A program made the translations under genes and the position numbers. The notes beneath the pieces were generated by a model that saw nothing but the letters and a program-made list of their open reading frames with translations, made no database searches and was not told the origin of the DNA. A DNA stretch of 64,000 bases from Hyphomicrobium methylovorum (GTDB taxonomy: Bacteria; Pseudomonadota; Alphaproteobacteria; Rhizobiales; Hyphomicrobiaceae), in contig NZ_QHJE01000001.1 of NCBI RefSeq assembly GCF_013626205.1, positions 1,240,001 through 1,304,000 on the forward strand. The letters run 5' to 3'. How positions within the stretch are numbered: the first letter of the stretch is position 1; each line of letters opens with the position of its first letter. Positions 19,900-29,224 of the stretch are shown one piece after another.

Positions 19900-20859
19900 A
19901 TGGCAGTCTATACAGAGATCAGCGACGACGAGCTGGCACGCTTCATTGCACGCTATGACTTGGGAAACCTCTTGTCGTGCAAGGGCATTGCAGAGGGCGT
20001 CGAGAATACGAACTATCTCGTGCACACCACGACGTCAGCGTTCATCCTCACGCTTTATGAAAAGCGCGTCGATCCAGCTGACCTTCCGTTTTTCCTCGGG
20101 TTGATGGAGCACCTTTCAGCGCAGGGTGTTACGTGTCCGTTGCCTGTTCGCGATCGCGAGGGGAACGTGCTGAACGAGCTGGCGGGGAAGCATGCGGCGC
20201 TCGTCACGTTTCTGGAGGGCATGTGGCCCAGGCGGCCGCACGTCGAGCACTGCCTCGAACTCGGCAGAGCGCAGGCGCGCATGCACACCGCCGGCGAGGG
20301 CTTTTCGCTTCAGCGCGCGAACGCCTTGGGCATTTCGGGATGGCGGCCGCTGTTCGATAAGTTCAAGGACAAGTGCGAGGACATCTCGCCGGGATTGCAT
20401 GATCTCATCGCGGACGAGCTCGCGTTCCTGGAGACGTCGTGGCCGCAAGGGCTGCCGGACGGCGTGATCCATGCTGATCTCTTCCCCGACAACGTGTTTT
20501 TCATCGGCAATCGACTGTCCGGCCTCATCGATTTTTATTTCGCGTGCAACGACTCGCTTGCCTACGACGTTGCCATTTCGCTCAATGCGTGGTGCTTCGA
20601 GCCGAACGGCGATTACAATGCCACCAAAGGCAGGGCGCTTCTCAAGGGATATCGCGAGGTCCGTCCACTCACCGACGCTGAGCGGACGTCATTTCCGGTT
20701 CTCGCTCGCGGCGCGGCGATGCGCTTTTTGCTGACGCGCAGCTACGATTGGCTGAATACGCCGCAAGACGCGCTCGTCGCCCGCAAGGATCCGATGGATT
20801 ATGTGCGCCGCCTTCGCTTTCATCAATCGGTTGCAGCAATCGGCGAATACGGTTCATAA
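19900..20859 (+). CDS. thrB: homoserine kinase (ThrB, APH-like)
   Basis: Phosphorylates homoserine for threonine synthesis. This is the aminoglycoside-phosphotransferase-like type used in many alphaproteobacteria, not the GHMP type. Visible are the nucleotide-binding start [15 protein letters not shown], the catalytic loop [13 protein letters not shown] (Brenner HxDxxxxN) and the metal-binding [10 protein letters not shown]. Length is 319. The pathway partner thrC is at 29,224 on the other strand. Confidence 0.95.
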   Translation: MAVYTEISDDELARFIARYDLGNLLSCKGIAEGVENTNYLVHTTTSAFILTLYEKRVDPADLPFFLGLMEHLSAQGVTCPLPVRDREGNVLNELAGKHAALVTFLEGMWPRRPHVEHCLELGRAQARMHTAGEGFSLQRANALGISGWRPLFDKFKDKCEDISPGLHDLIADELAFLETSWPQGLPDGVIHADLFPDNVFFIGNRLSGLIDFYFACNDSLAYDVAISLNAWCFEPNGDYNATKGRALLKGYREVRPLTDAERTSFPVLARGAAMRFLLTRSYDWLNTPQDALVARKDPMDYVRRLRFHQSVAAIGEYGS

Positions 20860-20867
20860 CCGCCGCG

Positions 20868-21353
20868 ATGAGCGACACCATTTCGAGAGTTCAGATCTAT
20901 AGCGATGGCGCGTGTTCGGGAAATCCCGGGCCGGGCGGTTGGGGCGCTGTGCTGATCTCAGGTAAGCACCGCAAAGAGATCAACGGCGGCGAAAAACTGA
21001 CGACCAACAATCGCATGGAACTGCTTGGTGCGATTTCGGCGCTCGAAGCCTTGAAGCGGCGCAGCCACGTCGACCTCTTCACCGATAGCGTTTATGTGCG
21101 CAACGGCATCACCGGCTGGATCCACGGCTGGAAGAAAAATGGCTGGCGGACAGCGGACAAGAAGCCGGTCAAGAATGCCGAGCTCTGGCAGGCTCTCGAC
21201 GCGATACGCAGCAAACACGATGTCGAATGGCACTGGATCAAAGGCCATGCGGGCCATCCGGAAAACGAGCGCGCGGATGAACTGGCGCGCCTCGCTATGG
21301 CGCCGTTCAAGTCGGGGCGTTCGTCTTCCGGATCGAACGCCGACTTAGATTGA
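20868..21353 (+). CDS. rnhA: ribonuclease HI
   Basis: Degrades RNA in RNA-DNA hybrids. Acidic active-site residues are visible in [27 protein letters not shown] and LFTDSVYV, with [14 protein letters not shown] near the end. ATG 20868 gives 161 residues; the frame is open from 20748, but that part overlaps thrB. The thrB stop is 8 bases before this start. Its last 9 bases overlap the convergent peroxiredoxin gene. The cell thus carries both RNase HI and HII in this window. Confidence 0.95.
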   Translation: MSDTISRVQIYSDGACSGNPGPGGWGAVLISGKHRKEINGGEKLTTNNRMELLGAISALEALKRRSHVDLFTDSVYVRNGITGWIHGWKKNGWRTADKKPVKNAELWQALDAIRSKHDVEWHWIKGHAGHPENERADELARLAMAPFKSGRSSSGSNADLD

Positions 21354-21842
21354 CTCGCCAAGCCTGGAGCAGAGATTTTCCGCGCTCGATTTTTCCGCGA
21401 TCGGGGGAGAGTCCTCGACGTTCAAGACTTTCACGACGCCATCGTCGACCAGCATGGCGTAACGCTTCGAGCGAAGACCAAGTCCAAACTCAGAAAGATC
21501 GAGGTCAAGACCAACGGCCTTAGCGAATACGCCTGAGCCATCCGCGAGCATTTCGATTTTGCCGGTCGCGTCCGTGTCTTTGGCCCAGTTCGTCAGCACG
21601 AAGATGTCGTTCACAGCCGTGCAGACAACGCCATCGATGCCCCGAGCTTTGAACTCTTCAATTCGGTTCACGAACCCCGGCATGTGAGTTTTCGTGCAGG
21701 TCGGCGTGTAGGCGCCGGGTACCGCGAAAAGAGCGATCTTACGCCCGGAAAAGACGTCTTTAGACGATTTTTTCGTAGGGCCGTCGGCCCCCATAACAGT
21801 GAAGTCCACGTCGGGAATGCGGTCACCAACTTTAATAGTCAT
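21345..21842 (-). CDS. peroxiredoxin (Prx5-like)
   Basis: Thiol peroxidase that reduces hydrogen peroxide or organic hydroperoxides. The peroxidatic cysteine is in [17 protein letters not shown], near residue 49, in the Prx5/AhpE-like context. The C-terminal half carries [23 protein letters not shown], typical of this group. Length is 165. It starts 10 bases after the stop of the nDsbD-like gene, so the two probably form an envelope-thiol/peroxide unit. Confidence 0.93.
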   Translation of the reverse strand: MTIKVGDRIPDVDFTVMGADGPTKKSSKDVFSGRKIALFAVPGAYTPTCTKTHMPGFVNRIEEFKARGIDGVVCTAVNDIFVLTNWAKDTDATGKIEMLADGSGVFAKAVGLDLDLSEFGLGLRSKRYAMLVDDGVVKVLNVEDSPPIAEKSSAENLCSRLGESI

Positions 21843-21852
21843 CGAGCGTTCC

Positions 21853-22698
21853 TCATTTCGTATCGAGTTTGATCGTCGTTTCTGACTGGCCTTTGCTATC
21901 GACCATTGTAACTGTCAGGGGGTTGCCGTTCAGCGCATCCAGGTCAACGCCATCCGAGAGATCGACGTTGAATTCGACGTTCGCGCCGTTTGCATCTTTT
22001 GCATCCGTGCGCTGCGGCAGCGGAAGATAAGCACCGCCGGGAGCGGCGACAAATACGTCTACATCTTTCGTGGATGCGCTTGCGACTGTCAGCACGAGTT
22101 TCGGTTTACCGCTCGCCTTATCCAGGCGCCACGTTTCGAGCGCGGGATCGACGCCTGCCCGCGGCTTGCCTACGGGAACCTTGGCCAGAGCTTCGTCAAG
22201 GTCGGGGGAATTTCCGAGGGCATTGGGAATTTCCAATTCCAGTTTTGCTTCCGCTGGAATGCAGATGTCCTTGCAGACTCCGTAGTCGATCCGGCTTTTA
22301 ACGACGATCGGCTTTGTTTCATCTTTTGCCGTCAACCGGACGGGAAACAGCACGCGGTTCTTGTAGCCGACGGAATCGCCTGCCTTGTCCGTCGAGCGAT
22401 GCGGAGCTGGGTAAAGCACCTCTGCCGACGCCAGGTTTTCCGAACCGCTCCAGTCGAACTCTGGAGGCACGCCGCCTGCGTCGCCCGGAACGCGCCAATA
22501 CGTCTTCCAGCCTTCCGGCATCGCAATTTCGATCCCGGCAAACGTGCCCTTCTGTTCGCCAGCGGGTGTCGCGTGCCCTGCCAAAAGCCGGGCCTTGTTG
22601 TTGAAGCCCTCGACCCAATCGGTCGCCAATGGAGTGGCGGTTTCGCATAGCGCTGCCGTCGAACCGCAAACGAGGAAAAGACAAACCAGGGCTTTCAC
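21853..22698 (-). CDS. nDsbD-like periplasmic protein
   Basis: A signal peptide (MKALVCLFLVCGSTAALC) precedes an immunoglobulin-like domain related to the N-terminal domain of DsbD/ScsB. The paired cysteines appear in DYGVCKDICIPAEAKLELE. Only the periplasmic domain is present: there are no membrane helices and no C-terminal thioredoxin domain, so a separate membrane electron donor would be required. It lies immediately upstream of peroxiredoxin in the same direction. Function as an electron carrier is inferred from the family. Confidence 0.82.
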   Translation of the reverse strand: MKALVCLFLVCGSTAALCETATPLATDWVEGFNNKARLLAGHATPAGEQKGTFAGIEIAMPEGWKTYWRVPGDAGGVPPEFDWSGSENLASAEVLYPAPHRSTDKAGDSVGYKNRVLFPVRLTAKDETKPIVVKSRIDYGVCKDICIPAEAKLELEIPNALGNSPDLDEALAKVPVGKPRAGVDPALETWRLDKASGKPKLVLTVASASTKDVDVFVAAPGGAYLPLPQRTDAKDANGANVEFNVDLSDGVDLDALNGNPLTVTMVDSKGQSETTIKLDTK

Positions 22699-22872
22699 GC
22701 GTTAAGTTCTCCTAGGATTCTGCATTCCATCTTCGGCAATTTGGGTGCCGACTTTGGCTAAGCATGCAAGACTGCGGCGGCTCCGCCGGGTTAGGGCAAC
22801 CTATTACATCGGACGGCGTTTTCGCCATTGCAACACCTTCACGGCGCGACCACAACAGACTAGGCTACCTCT

Positions 22873-23490
22873 ATGAAGGCAACTCGAACGCGGAGCCGTT
22901 CCGCCCGCTCCGCCATCAAGCTTGAAGGGCAGCTTCTCATAGCGATGCCCGCCATGTCAGATCGCAGGTTTCAGCGGTCTGTAATCTACATGTGCGCGCA
23001 CTCGGCTGAGGGCGCCATGGGGCTTATCATAAACCAGCGGGCAGAGCACATCTCGGCGCCTGATCTCTTGGAACGGCTCGGAATCTCGGCGCGGAACCGG
23101 GACGATGAAATTACGAGCGAAGCGCTCGAGCTTTCAATCCAGGTTGGCGGACCCGTGGAAACCGGCCGCGGATTTGTTCTGCACAGTGCCGATTATTTCT
23201 CCGAGGACTCGACGCTGACGATCGAGAAAGACGTTTGCTTAACGGCGACGATCGACATCCTCAAAGCGATCGCGCAGGGGAACGGACCGGCACGGGCTCT
23301 GCTTGCGCTCGGATATGCGGGCTGGTCTCCCGGGCAGCTCGAAACGGAAATCCAATCCAACGGCTGGCTCCATTGTCCAGCAGACCCGGATCTGATTTTC
23401 GACGAAGATCTCGACAACAAGTATTCGCGCGCGCTGGCGAAGATCGGCATCGATCTTTCGCATCTCGTTAGCGACGCGGGGCACGCTTAG
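22873..23490 (+). CDS. YqgE/AlgH family protein
   Basis: The protein begins with a basic tail and then [21 protein letters not shown], the conserved opening of the UPF0301/YqgE family. This is followed by [13 protein letters not shown] and [14 protein letters not shown], also typical. Length of 205 is normal. The biochemical role of the family is not settled; AlgH was named for effects on alginate regulation. Start at ATG 22873. The 174-base gap to the divergent nDsbD gene probably carries both promoters. Confidence 0.93.
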   Translation: MKATRTRSRSARSAIKLEGQLLIAMPAMSDRRFQRSVIYMCAHSAEGAMGLIINQRAEHISAPDLLERLGISARNRDDEITSEALELSIQVGGPVETGRGFVLHSADYFSEDSTLTIEKDVCLTATIDILKAIAQGNGPARALLALGYAGWSPGQLETEIQSNGWLHCPADPDLIFDEDLDNKYSRALAKIGIDLSHLVSDAGHA

Positions 23491-23545
23491 CCCCCGTTCG
23501 CCGCGGAGATCTTAAATCCCACAATCGCTGGATTTGCCGACGCGT

Positions 23546-26500
23546 TTATTTCGACGCGGTCTTTGGCTCGATCACCGGCTTTTCGGTGGCGTCTGTTGCG
23601 GGCGCGATGTTTCCAGCCAATCTCGCCAAGCTTTTCGCGATTGAAGGCGGCAGCGTCGAATAGTCGGGCTGGGGCGGCGGCGGTGCTGCACTCTGAGTTG
23701 GCGCAGGAGCCGGTGCTGGCGGCCGCATTGGCTGCGGTGCAGACACTGACGTCGGCGGGGCAGCGCTTGGGATCGGCGGTGGCGCGCTGACTGCTCCGGG
23801 CGGTGGAACGCTCACAGGGAACGGCGACGTCTCGTTGCGCCGCTGCGTGTTCGGCGCAGATGCTGTGCGGACGCTGACGGGATCAGGACCGCCGGAGGTC
23901 GCGCGGGCGAGCGCATCCGACAGCGGCGTCGCGACACCGTTCGGGCGCGGCGGCGGCACGGCGTTTGGTCCGCGTCCGGCCTCCATCGGCCTTTGCGGCG
24001 CTGGCGATGGTTTCCCTGCGGCGCCGTTCGTATGTTGGCGTGGCGGAGGCGGTGGTGGCGGCGCGCCGGTGCGTGCAGCCGGGCGGCCCGACGTTACGCC
24101 TTCGCGCAACAGCGCTTCGACCGGCTTCGAGAGATCTTTTGAAATATCCGTCGGCGGCGGAAGTGCTCCGTTCATCGGCGGCTTCTTTGGTTCCGCCTTA
24201 TGCCGTTGGCGCACGACAGAACCTGCGGGAAGAGCTGCTGGCTTTGCCCGTGAGGCTGGCGGCGCGGTGACGACCTTCTGCTCCGCTCCACCGTTTGCTG
24301 GCTTCCCTTGAGTGGTGACCGCTGCCGGACGTTGCTCCTTTGCAGCGCCCTTCTTTGCAGCCGACTTGAATCGCGGACGGAAGAAGCCGCGCGGCTGCAT
24401 CTTTCGTTCCGAACGCTTCACCATCTTCAGAAGCTGCAGAACCTCGCGCTCGGGGATCGGCTCGCCGAAATAGTAGCCTTGCGCGTATTCGCAGCCGATG
24501 GAGCGAAGGAACGTCGCCTCGTCGGCGCGTTGGACGCCTTCGGCCACCGTGGTTTTCGACAGCTCATGCGAGAGCGCCACCATCGATCGCATGACCGCGG
24601 CACCCTCTGCCGTGCCGCTGCGACGGATGAGTTCAGGACAGATCTTGATCGTGTCGAAGGGGAAGCGGTTGAGATAGGCGAGCGAGGAATAGCCGGTGCC
24701 GAATTCATCAAGCGACAATTGTGCGCCGGAACCGCGAAGGACTTTCAAAACTTCGGCCGACTGCTCGGGATTTTCCATCACGAGGCTCTCGGCAATTTCA
24801 AGCCTTAGCGTGCCAGCGGGAACGGTATTGCGACCGAGGATATGGCGGATTTCCTGCACCGATTCCGGACGGAAAATCTGTGGGCATGAGATGTTGACCG
24901 TTACGAACAGCGGTCGCTCGATGCGGGGCAATTCCGTCAGCCAGCGAGCGGCGTCTTTCGCGGCGCGTAGGAGCACGTGGCAATTGATCTTCACCATCGA
25001 CTCTGGGTCTTTCGCCGCGTCCAGGAGCGACGCGGGATTGACCAGTCCGAGCTTCGGATGCACCCAGCGCACGAGCGCTTCGAAGCCCGCGAGTTCTTTC
25101 GTCGGCAGATAAACGATGGGCTGATAAAGGACCTTGAGCTGCCCCTTCTCTATCGCCTTTGACAGTTCGATGTCGGACGGCTCTCCACGACCAATACGCA
25201 TGGAGGGTTCAAAAATTTCGATGCGATCCGTGCCGACCTGCTTCGCGCGATACATCGCCAACTCGGCATCGCGCAGCAGATCGATATCGGTCGCTTCAGA
25301 ACCATCCCAAAGCGCGGCGCCGATTGAGCCCGTCAACGTCACTTCTTGATTGGCCAACGGGATCGGCGCGCGCAAAGACCGGCGAATGCGTTCAGCAACC
25401 GCATGGAGATTGCGCGCCTCGCGTTCTCCGACGAACAGCATTGCGAATTGGTCTCCGCCGACACGCGCGACGGTATCGTGCGGACCAGTCTGGCGCTGCA
25501 AGCGCCGGGCAACGGTCAGCAACAGGCTGTCGCCACGCACAAGGCCGAACGACGAGTTGACGCTTTTGAACTTGTCGAGGTCGATGAAAATGACGGCCGG
25601 TTTGATGCCGCCTTCGGTTCTCGCGCGGGTGAGCGCAACGCGCAGGCGATCCTTGAACAGTTCGCGGTTCGGAAGCCCCGTCAGGCTACAGTTCACAGCG
25701 TCATGCAGCAGGCGCTCGTGAGCACGCTTCGTATCCGATACGTCGCGCAGGAGACCGACGCAGCGCAGTGTGCGTCCGTCCGAGTTCGGCACGCTGGCGG
25801 CTTCGAGTTCGAACCAGCGCCAGCTATTATCCGAGTGGCGCAAACGAAAATCGGTCTTGATCCTGACGCCTGAGCGTTCCTGCGCCGACATCAGCATCAC
25901 GCGGAAGCGTTCTTTATCCGTTGGATGCACATGCTTCAGGAAGTCGTCGACCTTGGTCGATAGCTCGCCCGGCATCAGCGACAATGCCATTTCGACTTCA
26001 GAGCCGACCTTGATCTCGTCGCGGCGAATGTTCCATTCCCAGATCGCCGAACCCGAAGCTGCCAGAGCAAGCGATCGGCCCTGAAGTTCGGTCGGTGCGC
26101 CGGCGTAGCCCGCGTCGCTGGAGTGGAATGCAAACTGCGTCACGGTGAAACCCATCACCAGGACAACAAGCACGAGTCCAGCGATGAGGCTCGATACGAC
26201 CATGTCTCCCGACATCCGGCCTGCGAGCGTCATCGCAGTTGCGAATATCCAGACCAATAGGAGTATCCATGTCGGCGTTAGTGAGAAGGCTCGGTTCTGT
26301 CCGCGGAATGCGAGGAACAGAATGAACAGGCTGCCGACGCCACCGATGCCAAGAAATGACAAGCGGGCGAAAGTTGCCGCAAGGCGCGGATCGATAACGG
26401 CGACGGCAATGAGCGTCAGCTGCGCGACGATCCAAACGCCGATCATCATGCGAACGATGCCGTGCCATTGGCCCAGGCGTAGGAACGTCGCCATGAAGAT

Positions 26501-27310
26501 GACGAAGGTGCCCGCCATCGCGGCCTCGAGCGCCGCGCGATAAACAGCGTTGTCTTCCGGTCTGAGATTGAAGAGCTTGTGGAAGAAGCCGAAGTCCACA
26601 CACAGATAGATCAGCACCGACCACGCGACGCTGGCGGCAGCGGGGAAGATGAGCTTGTGGTTGGCCGCGAAGATAACCGTCAGGAAGATCGCGAGAAGGC
26701 CCATCAATCCCAGCATGATGCCGTTAAAGAGCTGACGGTCGCGCGATTTGATTTCGTAATCGATCGGCTGCCAGAGATAGAGCCGCGAGAAATGCTCGCC
26801 CGCGAGTTCGGCCACGTAGGTGATCGTCTGGCCAGGCTCGAGCGTAATGCGGAAGATATCCGCCCGATCGCTCTTGATGCGTTCGGGAACGAAACCAACA
26901 GAGGGCGTCACGCTTTCGATGCGCCGCGCATCGAGATCCGGCCAGACGGTTCCGGAGCCGACAACGCTGTAACGATCTGCCGTCAGCAAACGCTCTAAAG
27001 ATTTGTCAGACTTGTTCGTCAGCGCGAACACCATCCAGTTCGGGCTGGTGCCGGGCACCGACGCGCGGACCGTCATGCGGCCCGAGACGCCGTCCTGCGC
27101 GGCTGCCGTTTCGACCTGGAGACTATCGCCGCGGCCTTCGTAGGCTTCGCCAAGATTGGTAATCTCGAGCTTGTCCTGATCGGACTGCACGGATATTGGC
27201 GTCAGCGCCGACGCACTGGCCGCGCTTGCGAGCATCGCGATGAGGGTGACAATGAAGGCTGCTCCCCAGGCCTTCCAGTCTCCCCCGAATGTCCCCCCGG
27301 AACGCATCAT
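23546..27310 (-). CDS. 7TM-PAS-GGDEF-EAL protein with long Pro-rich tail
   Basis: Very large (1254 residues) cyclic-di-GMP-type membrane protein. A signal peptide and beta-rich sensor span about 1-190, six to seven membrane helices about 195-400 (7TMR-DISM-like), a PAS/PAC region about 415-540, GGDEF about 545-705 and EAL about 715-965. The remaining 290 residues are low-complexity Pro/Ala/Lys. The GGDEF site reads VGGDQF, with Gln for the catalytic Glu, and no RxxD inhibitory site precedes it. EAL is kept (FEALVRW), but DDFGTG is DEFGTG, KID is KIC and AEGVE is AEGVQ. It may be a phosphodiesterase or a ligand-binding receptor rather than a cyclase. Confidence 0.9.
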   Translation of the reverse strand: MMRSGGTFGGDWKAWGAAFIVTLIAMLASAASASALTPISVQSDQDKLEITNLGEAYEGRGDSLQVETAAAQDGVSGRMTVRASVPGTSPNWMVFALTNKSDKSLERLLTADRYSVVGSGTVWPDLDARRIESVTPSVGFVPERIKSDRADIFRITLEPGQTITYVAELAGEHFSRLYLWQPIDYEIKSRDRQLFNGIMLGLMGLLAIFLTVIFAANHKLIFPAAASVAWSVLIYLCVDFGFFHKLFNLRPEDNAVYRAALEAAMAGTFVIFMATFLRLGQWHGIVRMMIGVWIVAQLTLIAVAVIDPRLAATFARLSFLGIGGVGSLFILFLAFRGQNRAFSLTPTWILLLVWIFATAMTLAGRMSGDMVVSSLIAGLVLVVLVMGFTVTQFAFHSSDAGYAGAPTELQGRSLALAASGSAIWEWNIRRDEIKVGSEVEMALSLMPGELSTKVDDFLKHVHPTDKERFRVMLMSAQERSGVRIKTDFRLRHSDNSWRWFELEAASVPNSDGRTLRCVGLLRDVSDTKRAHERLLHDAVNCSLTGLPNRELFKDRLRVALTRARTEGGIKPAVIFIDLDKFKSVNSSFGLVRGDSLLLTVARRLQRQTGPHDTVARVGGDQFAMLFVGEREARNLHAVAERIRRSLRAPIPLANQEVTLTGSIGAALWDGSEATDIDLLRDAELAMYRAKQVGTDRIEIFEPSMRIGRGEPSDIELSKAIEKGQLKVLYQPIVYLPTKELAGFEALVRWVHPKLGLVNPASLLDAAKDPESMVKINCHVLLRAAKDAARWLTELPRIERPLFVTVNISCPQIFRPESVQEIRHILGRNTVPAGTLRLEIAESLVMENPEQSAEVLKVLRGSGAQLSLDEFGTGYSSLAYLNRFPFDTIKICPELIRRSGTAEGAAVMRSMVALSHELSKTTVAEGVQRADEATFLRSIGCEYAQGYYFGEPIPEREVLQLLKMVKRSERKMQPRGFFRPRFKSAAKKGAAKEQRPAAVTTQGKPANGGAEQKVVTAPPASRAKPAALPAGSVVRQRHKAEPKKPPMNGALPPPTDISKDLSKPVEALLREGVTSGRPAARTGAPPPPPPPRQHTNGAAGKPSPAPQRPMEAGRGPNAVPPPRPNGVATPLSDALARATSGGPDPVSVRTASAPNTQRRNETSPFPVSVPPPGAVSAPPPIPSAAPPTSVSAPQPMRPPAPAPAPTQSAAPPPPQPDYSTLPPSIAKSLARLAGNIAPATDATEKPVIEPKTASK

Positions 27311-27915
27311 CCGCCCCCGCCATCTCGGCGCGCTTGTGCGGCTGGCCTACCGGCGACGTGGGCATAAAGCAGATGGTCTTCCCAGCGGCCGTTAATCTTC
27401 AGGTAGTCGCGCGCCAACCCCTCGTTCTCGAACCCGCAGGATTCGAGAACGCGGATCGATGCTGCGTTCTTCAGCATCGTAGCGGCTTCGACGCGATGCA
27501 ATCCGAGCTGGCCGAATGCGACGCGCAGGAAGGCAGTTACGGCGTCCTGCATGTGGCCGCGACCGGCATAAGGTGCGCCCATCCAATAGCCGAGTGATGC
27601 GGTTTGAGCGGAGCCGCGCCGGACGTTTGAAAGTGTCAAACCGCCAATGAGCGTGGCGCCGTTGAAAATGAAATACGGATAGGAGCTGTCTTCGCGAATG
27701 TCCTTCGCGTAAACGCGAAGCCGCCGACGAAACATGCTGCGAGACAAGTCATCAGGACCCCAGGTCGGTTCCCATGGCACAAGATGCGAACGGCTCAGGG
27801 CGCGCAGCTCGGCCCATTGCGCATAGTCTAACGCTTGCGGCTGTCGCAGCGTTACATCGCGGCCGCGAACCACCTCGAGATCTTCTTCCGGACGTGTTGT
27901 GCGCAGGAATGCCAC
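27307..27915 (-). CDS. GNAT-family N-acetyltransferase (RimJ-like)
   Basis: The preferred start is GTG 27915, giving 202 residues: it has GAGGTGA six bases upstream, overlapping the stop of the preceding peptidase gene. The frame is open to 28044, inside that gene. The acetyl-CoA loop is visible as GYWMGAPYAGRGHMQDAVTAFL, followed by LHRVEAATMLKNAASIRVLE and CGFENEGLARDYLKINGRWEDH. This pattern is that of RimJ/RimL-type acetyltransferases acting on protein N-termini or small amines. Substrate unknown. Last gene of the thrC-peptidase-GNAT chain; it overlaps the neighbouring GGDEF-EAL gene by 4 bases. Confidence 0.88.
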   Translation of the reverse strand: MAFLRTTRPEEDLEVVRGRDVTLRQPQALDYAQWAELRALSRSHLVPWEPTWGPDDLSRSMFRRRLRVYAKDIREDSSYPYFIFNGATLIGGLTLSNVRRGSAQTASLGYWMGAPYAGRGHMQDAVTAFLRVAFGQLGLHRVEAATMLKNAASIRVLESCGFENEGLARDYLKINGRWEDHLLYAHVAGRPAAQARRDGGGG

Positions 27916-27922
27916 GTCGCCG

Positions 27923-29224
27923 TCACCTCGAAACCTGTGCATCGGCCAACTGCGCCGACATCGGATTGAACATCGCAGCCACGCGCGCAGCTTGTCCGGC
28001 CGATTTTTTGCCTGAACCAAGGACGGCAACCGAAGCGGTTTCACCCATCAGCCGGCCGGCAAATGCCTTGACGTCATCCGGGCCGACGTTCTCAACGGCG
28101 TTGACGAGCTCGGACACTTCCACGAGGCGGCCATGCGCCAGAAGCTGGCGGGCCATCTGCTCGGTGTAGACAGCCGAACTTTCGAGCGCCATGAGCAATC
28201 CCGCCTTGATCTGAGCTTTAGAGCGCAGCAGCTCGGCGTCCGTTGGCCCGGACTTGGCAAGCGCACCAAGCTCCTGAGCGACCACGGCGGACAGCTCTTC
28301 GACCATATCGGCCCCCGTTGCGGCGTGTACAGCCAGCATGCCGGTGTCTCTTACCCCCCAGACCGTCGAATAAATCGAATAGCAAAGTCCGCGATCTTCG
28401 CGAATTTCCTGAAAGAGCCGTGACGACATCCCGCCGCCAAAGAGGCCAGAGAAGACCTGCGCGGCATAGAACGCCGGATCCAGATACGATGGCGACGGCA
28501 ATCCGATCAGAACGTGGCTTTGCTCGAATGTTTTCCCCAGCGCCGCGGAGCCGCCCCGGTAATGCGCCTGCGATTCGTCTCCGCGTCGTCCCGGAGTGAG
28601 CCCTCCGAATAGGGCCTCAGCGTGGCGAACGATATCCGCATGGCGGACAGCGCCGGACGCCGAAACCACCATTGAGTCAGGAAGATAGTGTGTGCGGAGG
28701 TAAGACCGCAATTCGCTCGCGCCAAAGCGCGCGACGCTGGCCTTTGTACCGAGAATGGGCCGTCCGAGGGCTTGGTCCGGAAACGCGACGCCCTGCATCA
28801 AGTCAAAGACCACGTCGTCAGGATTATCGTCGGTGGACGCGATTTCCTGCTGGATAACGACGCGTTCGCGATTGAGGTCTTCAGGCGCGAACTTCGAATT
28901 GAGCAGGATATCCGCAAGCATTTCGAGCGCGACGCCCTCGTCGCCCGCGAGGATGCGGGCGTAATAGGCCGTCGTATCGAGACCGGTGGCGGCATTGAGG
29001 TCGCCGCCAAGGCTTTCGATCTCTTCCGCGATGGCTCGAGCGGAGCGCTTCTTCGTGCCCTTGAACGCCATATGCTCAAGGAAGTGCGCCAAACCGTGTT
29101 CGTCGTCGCGTTCGTGGCGCGAGCCGACGTCAATCCATATGCCGAGCGAGACCGTCGCCAGGTTCGGCATTGCGTGCGTTACGACGCGAAGGCCGTTTGG
29201 CAGCATTGTCAGCTCGGTGCTCAT
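27923..29224 (-). CDS. M16-family zinc peptidase (processing-peptidase-like)
   Basis: Insulinase-family metalloprotease resembling the mitochondrial processing peptidase beta subunit. The inverted zinc motif HFLEH is in GLAHFLEHMAFKGT, with the further Glu region ESLGGDLNAATGLDTTAYYARI. The C-terminal inactive half-domain follows, ending near residue 433. ATG 29224 has GGGGG seven bases before it and overlaps the thrC stop by one base (TGATG), implying translational coupling. The thrC-M16 pairing is common in alphaproteobacteria. Confidence 0.94.
   Translation of the reverse strand: MSTELTMLPNGLRVVTHAMPNLATVSLGIWIDVGSRHERDDEHGLAHFLEHMAFKGTKKRSARAIAEEIESLGGDLNAATGLDTTAYYARILAGDEGVALEMLADILLNSKFAPEDLNRERVVIQQEIASTDDNPDDVVFDLMQGVAFPDQALGRPILGTKASVARFGASELRSYLRTHYLPDSMVVSASGAVRHADIVRHAEALFGGLTPGRRGDESQAHYRGGSAALGKTFEQSHVLIGLPSPSYLDPAFYAAQVFSGLFGGGMSSRLFQEIREDRGLCYSIYSTVWGVRDTGMLAVHAATGADMVEELSAVVAQELGALAKSGPTDAELLRSKAQIKAGLLMALESSAVYTEQMARQLLAHGRLVEVSELVNAVENVGPDDVKAFAGRLMGETASVAVLGSGKKSAGQAARVAAMFNPMSAQLADAQVSR

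Noticed and set aside
18777-19901. N-terminal extension of the lipoprotein frame on the minus strand
   Set aside because: This part is antisense to ispH and lacks any domain; the gene is better started near 18776.
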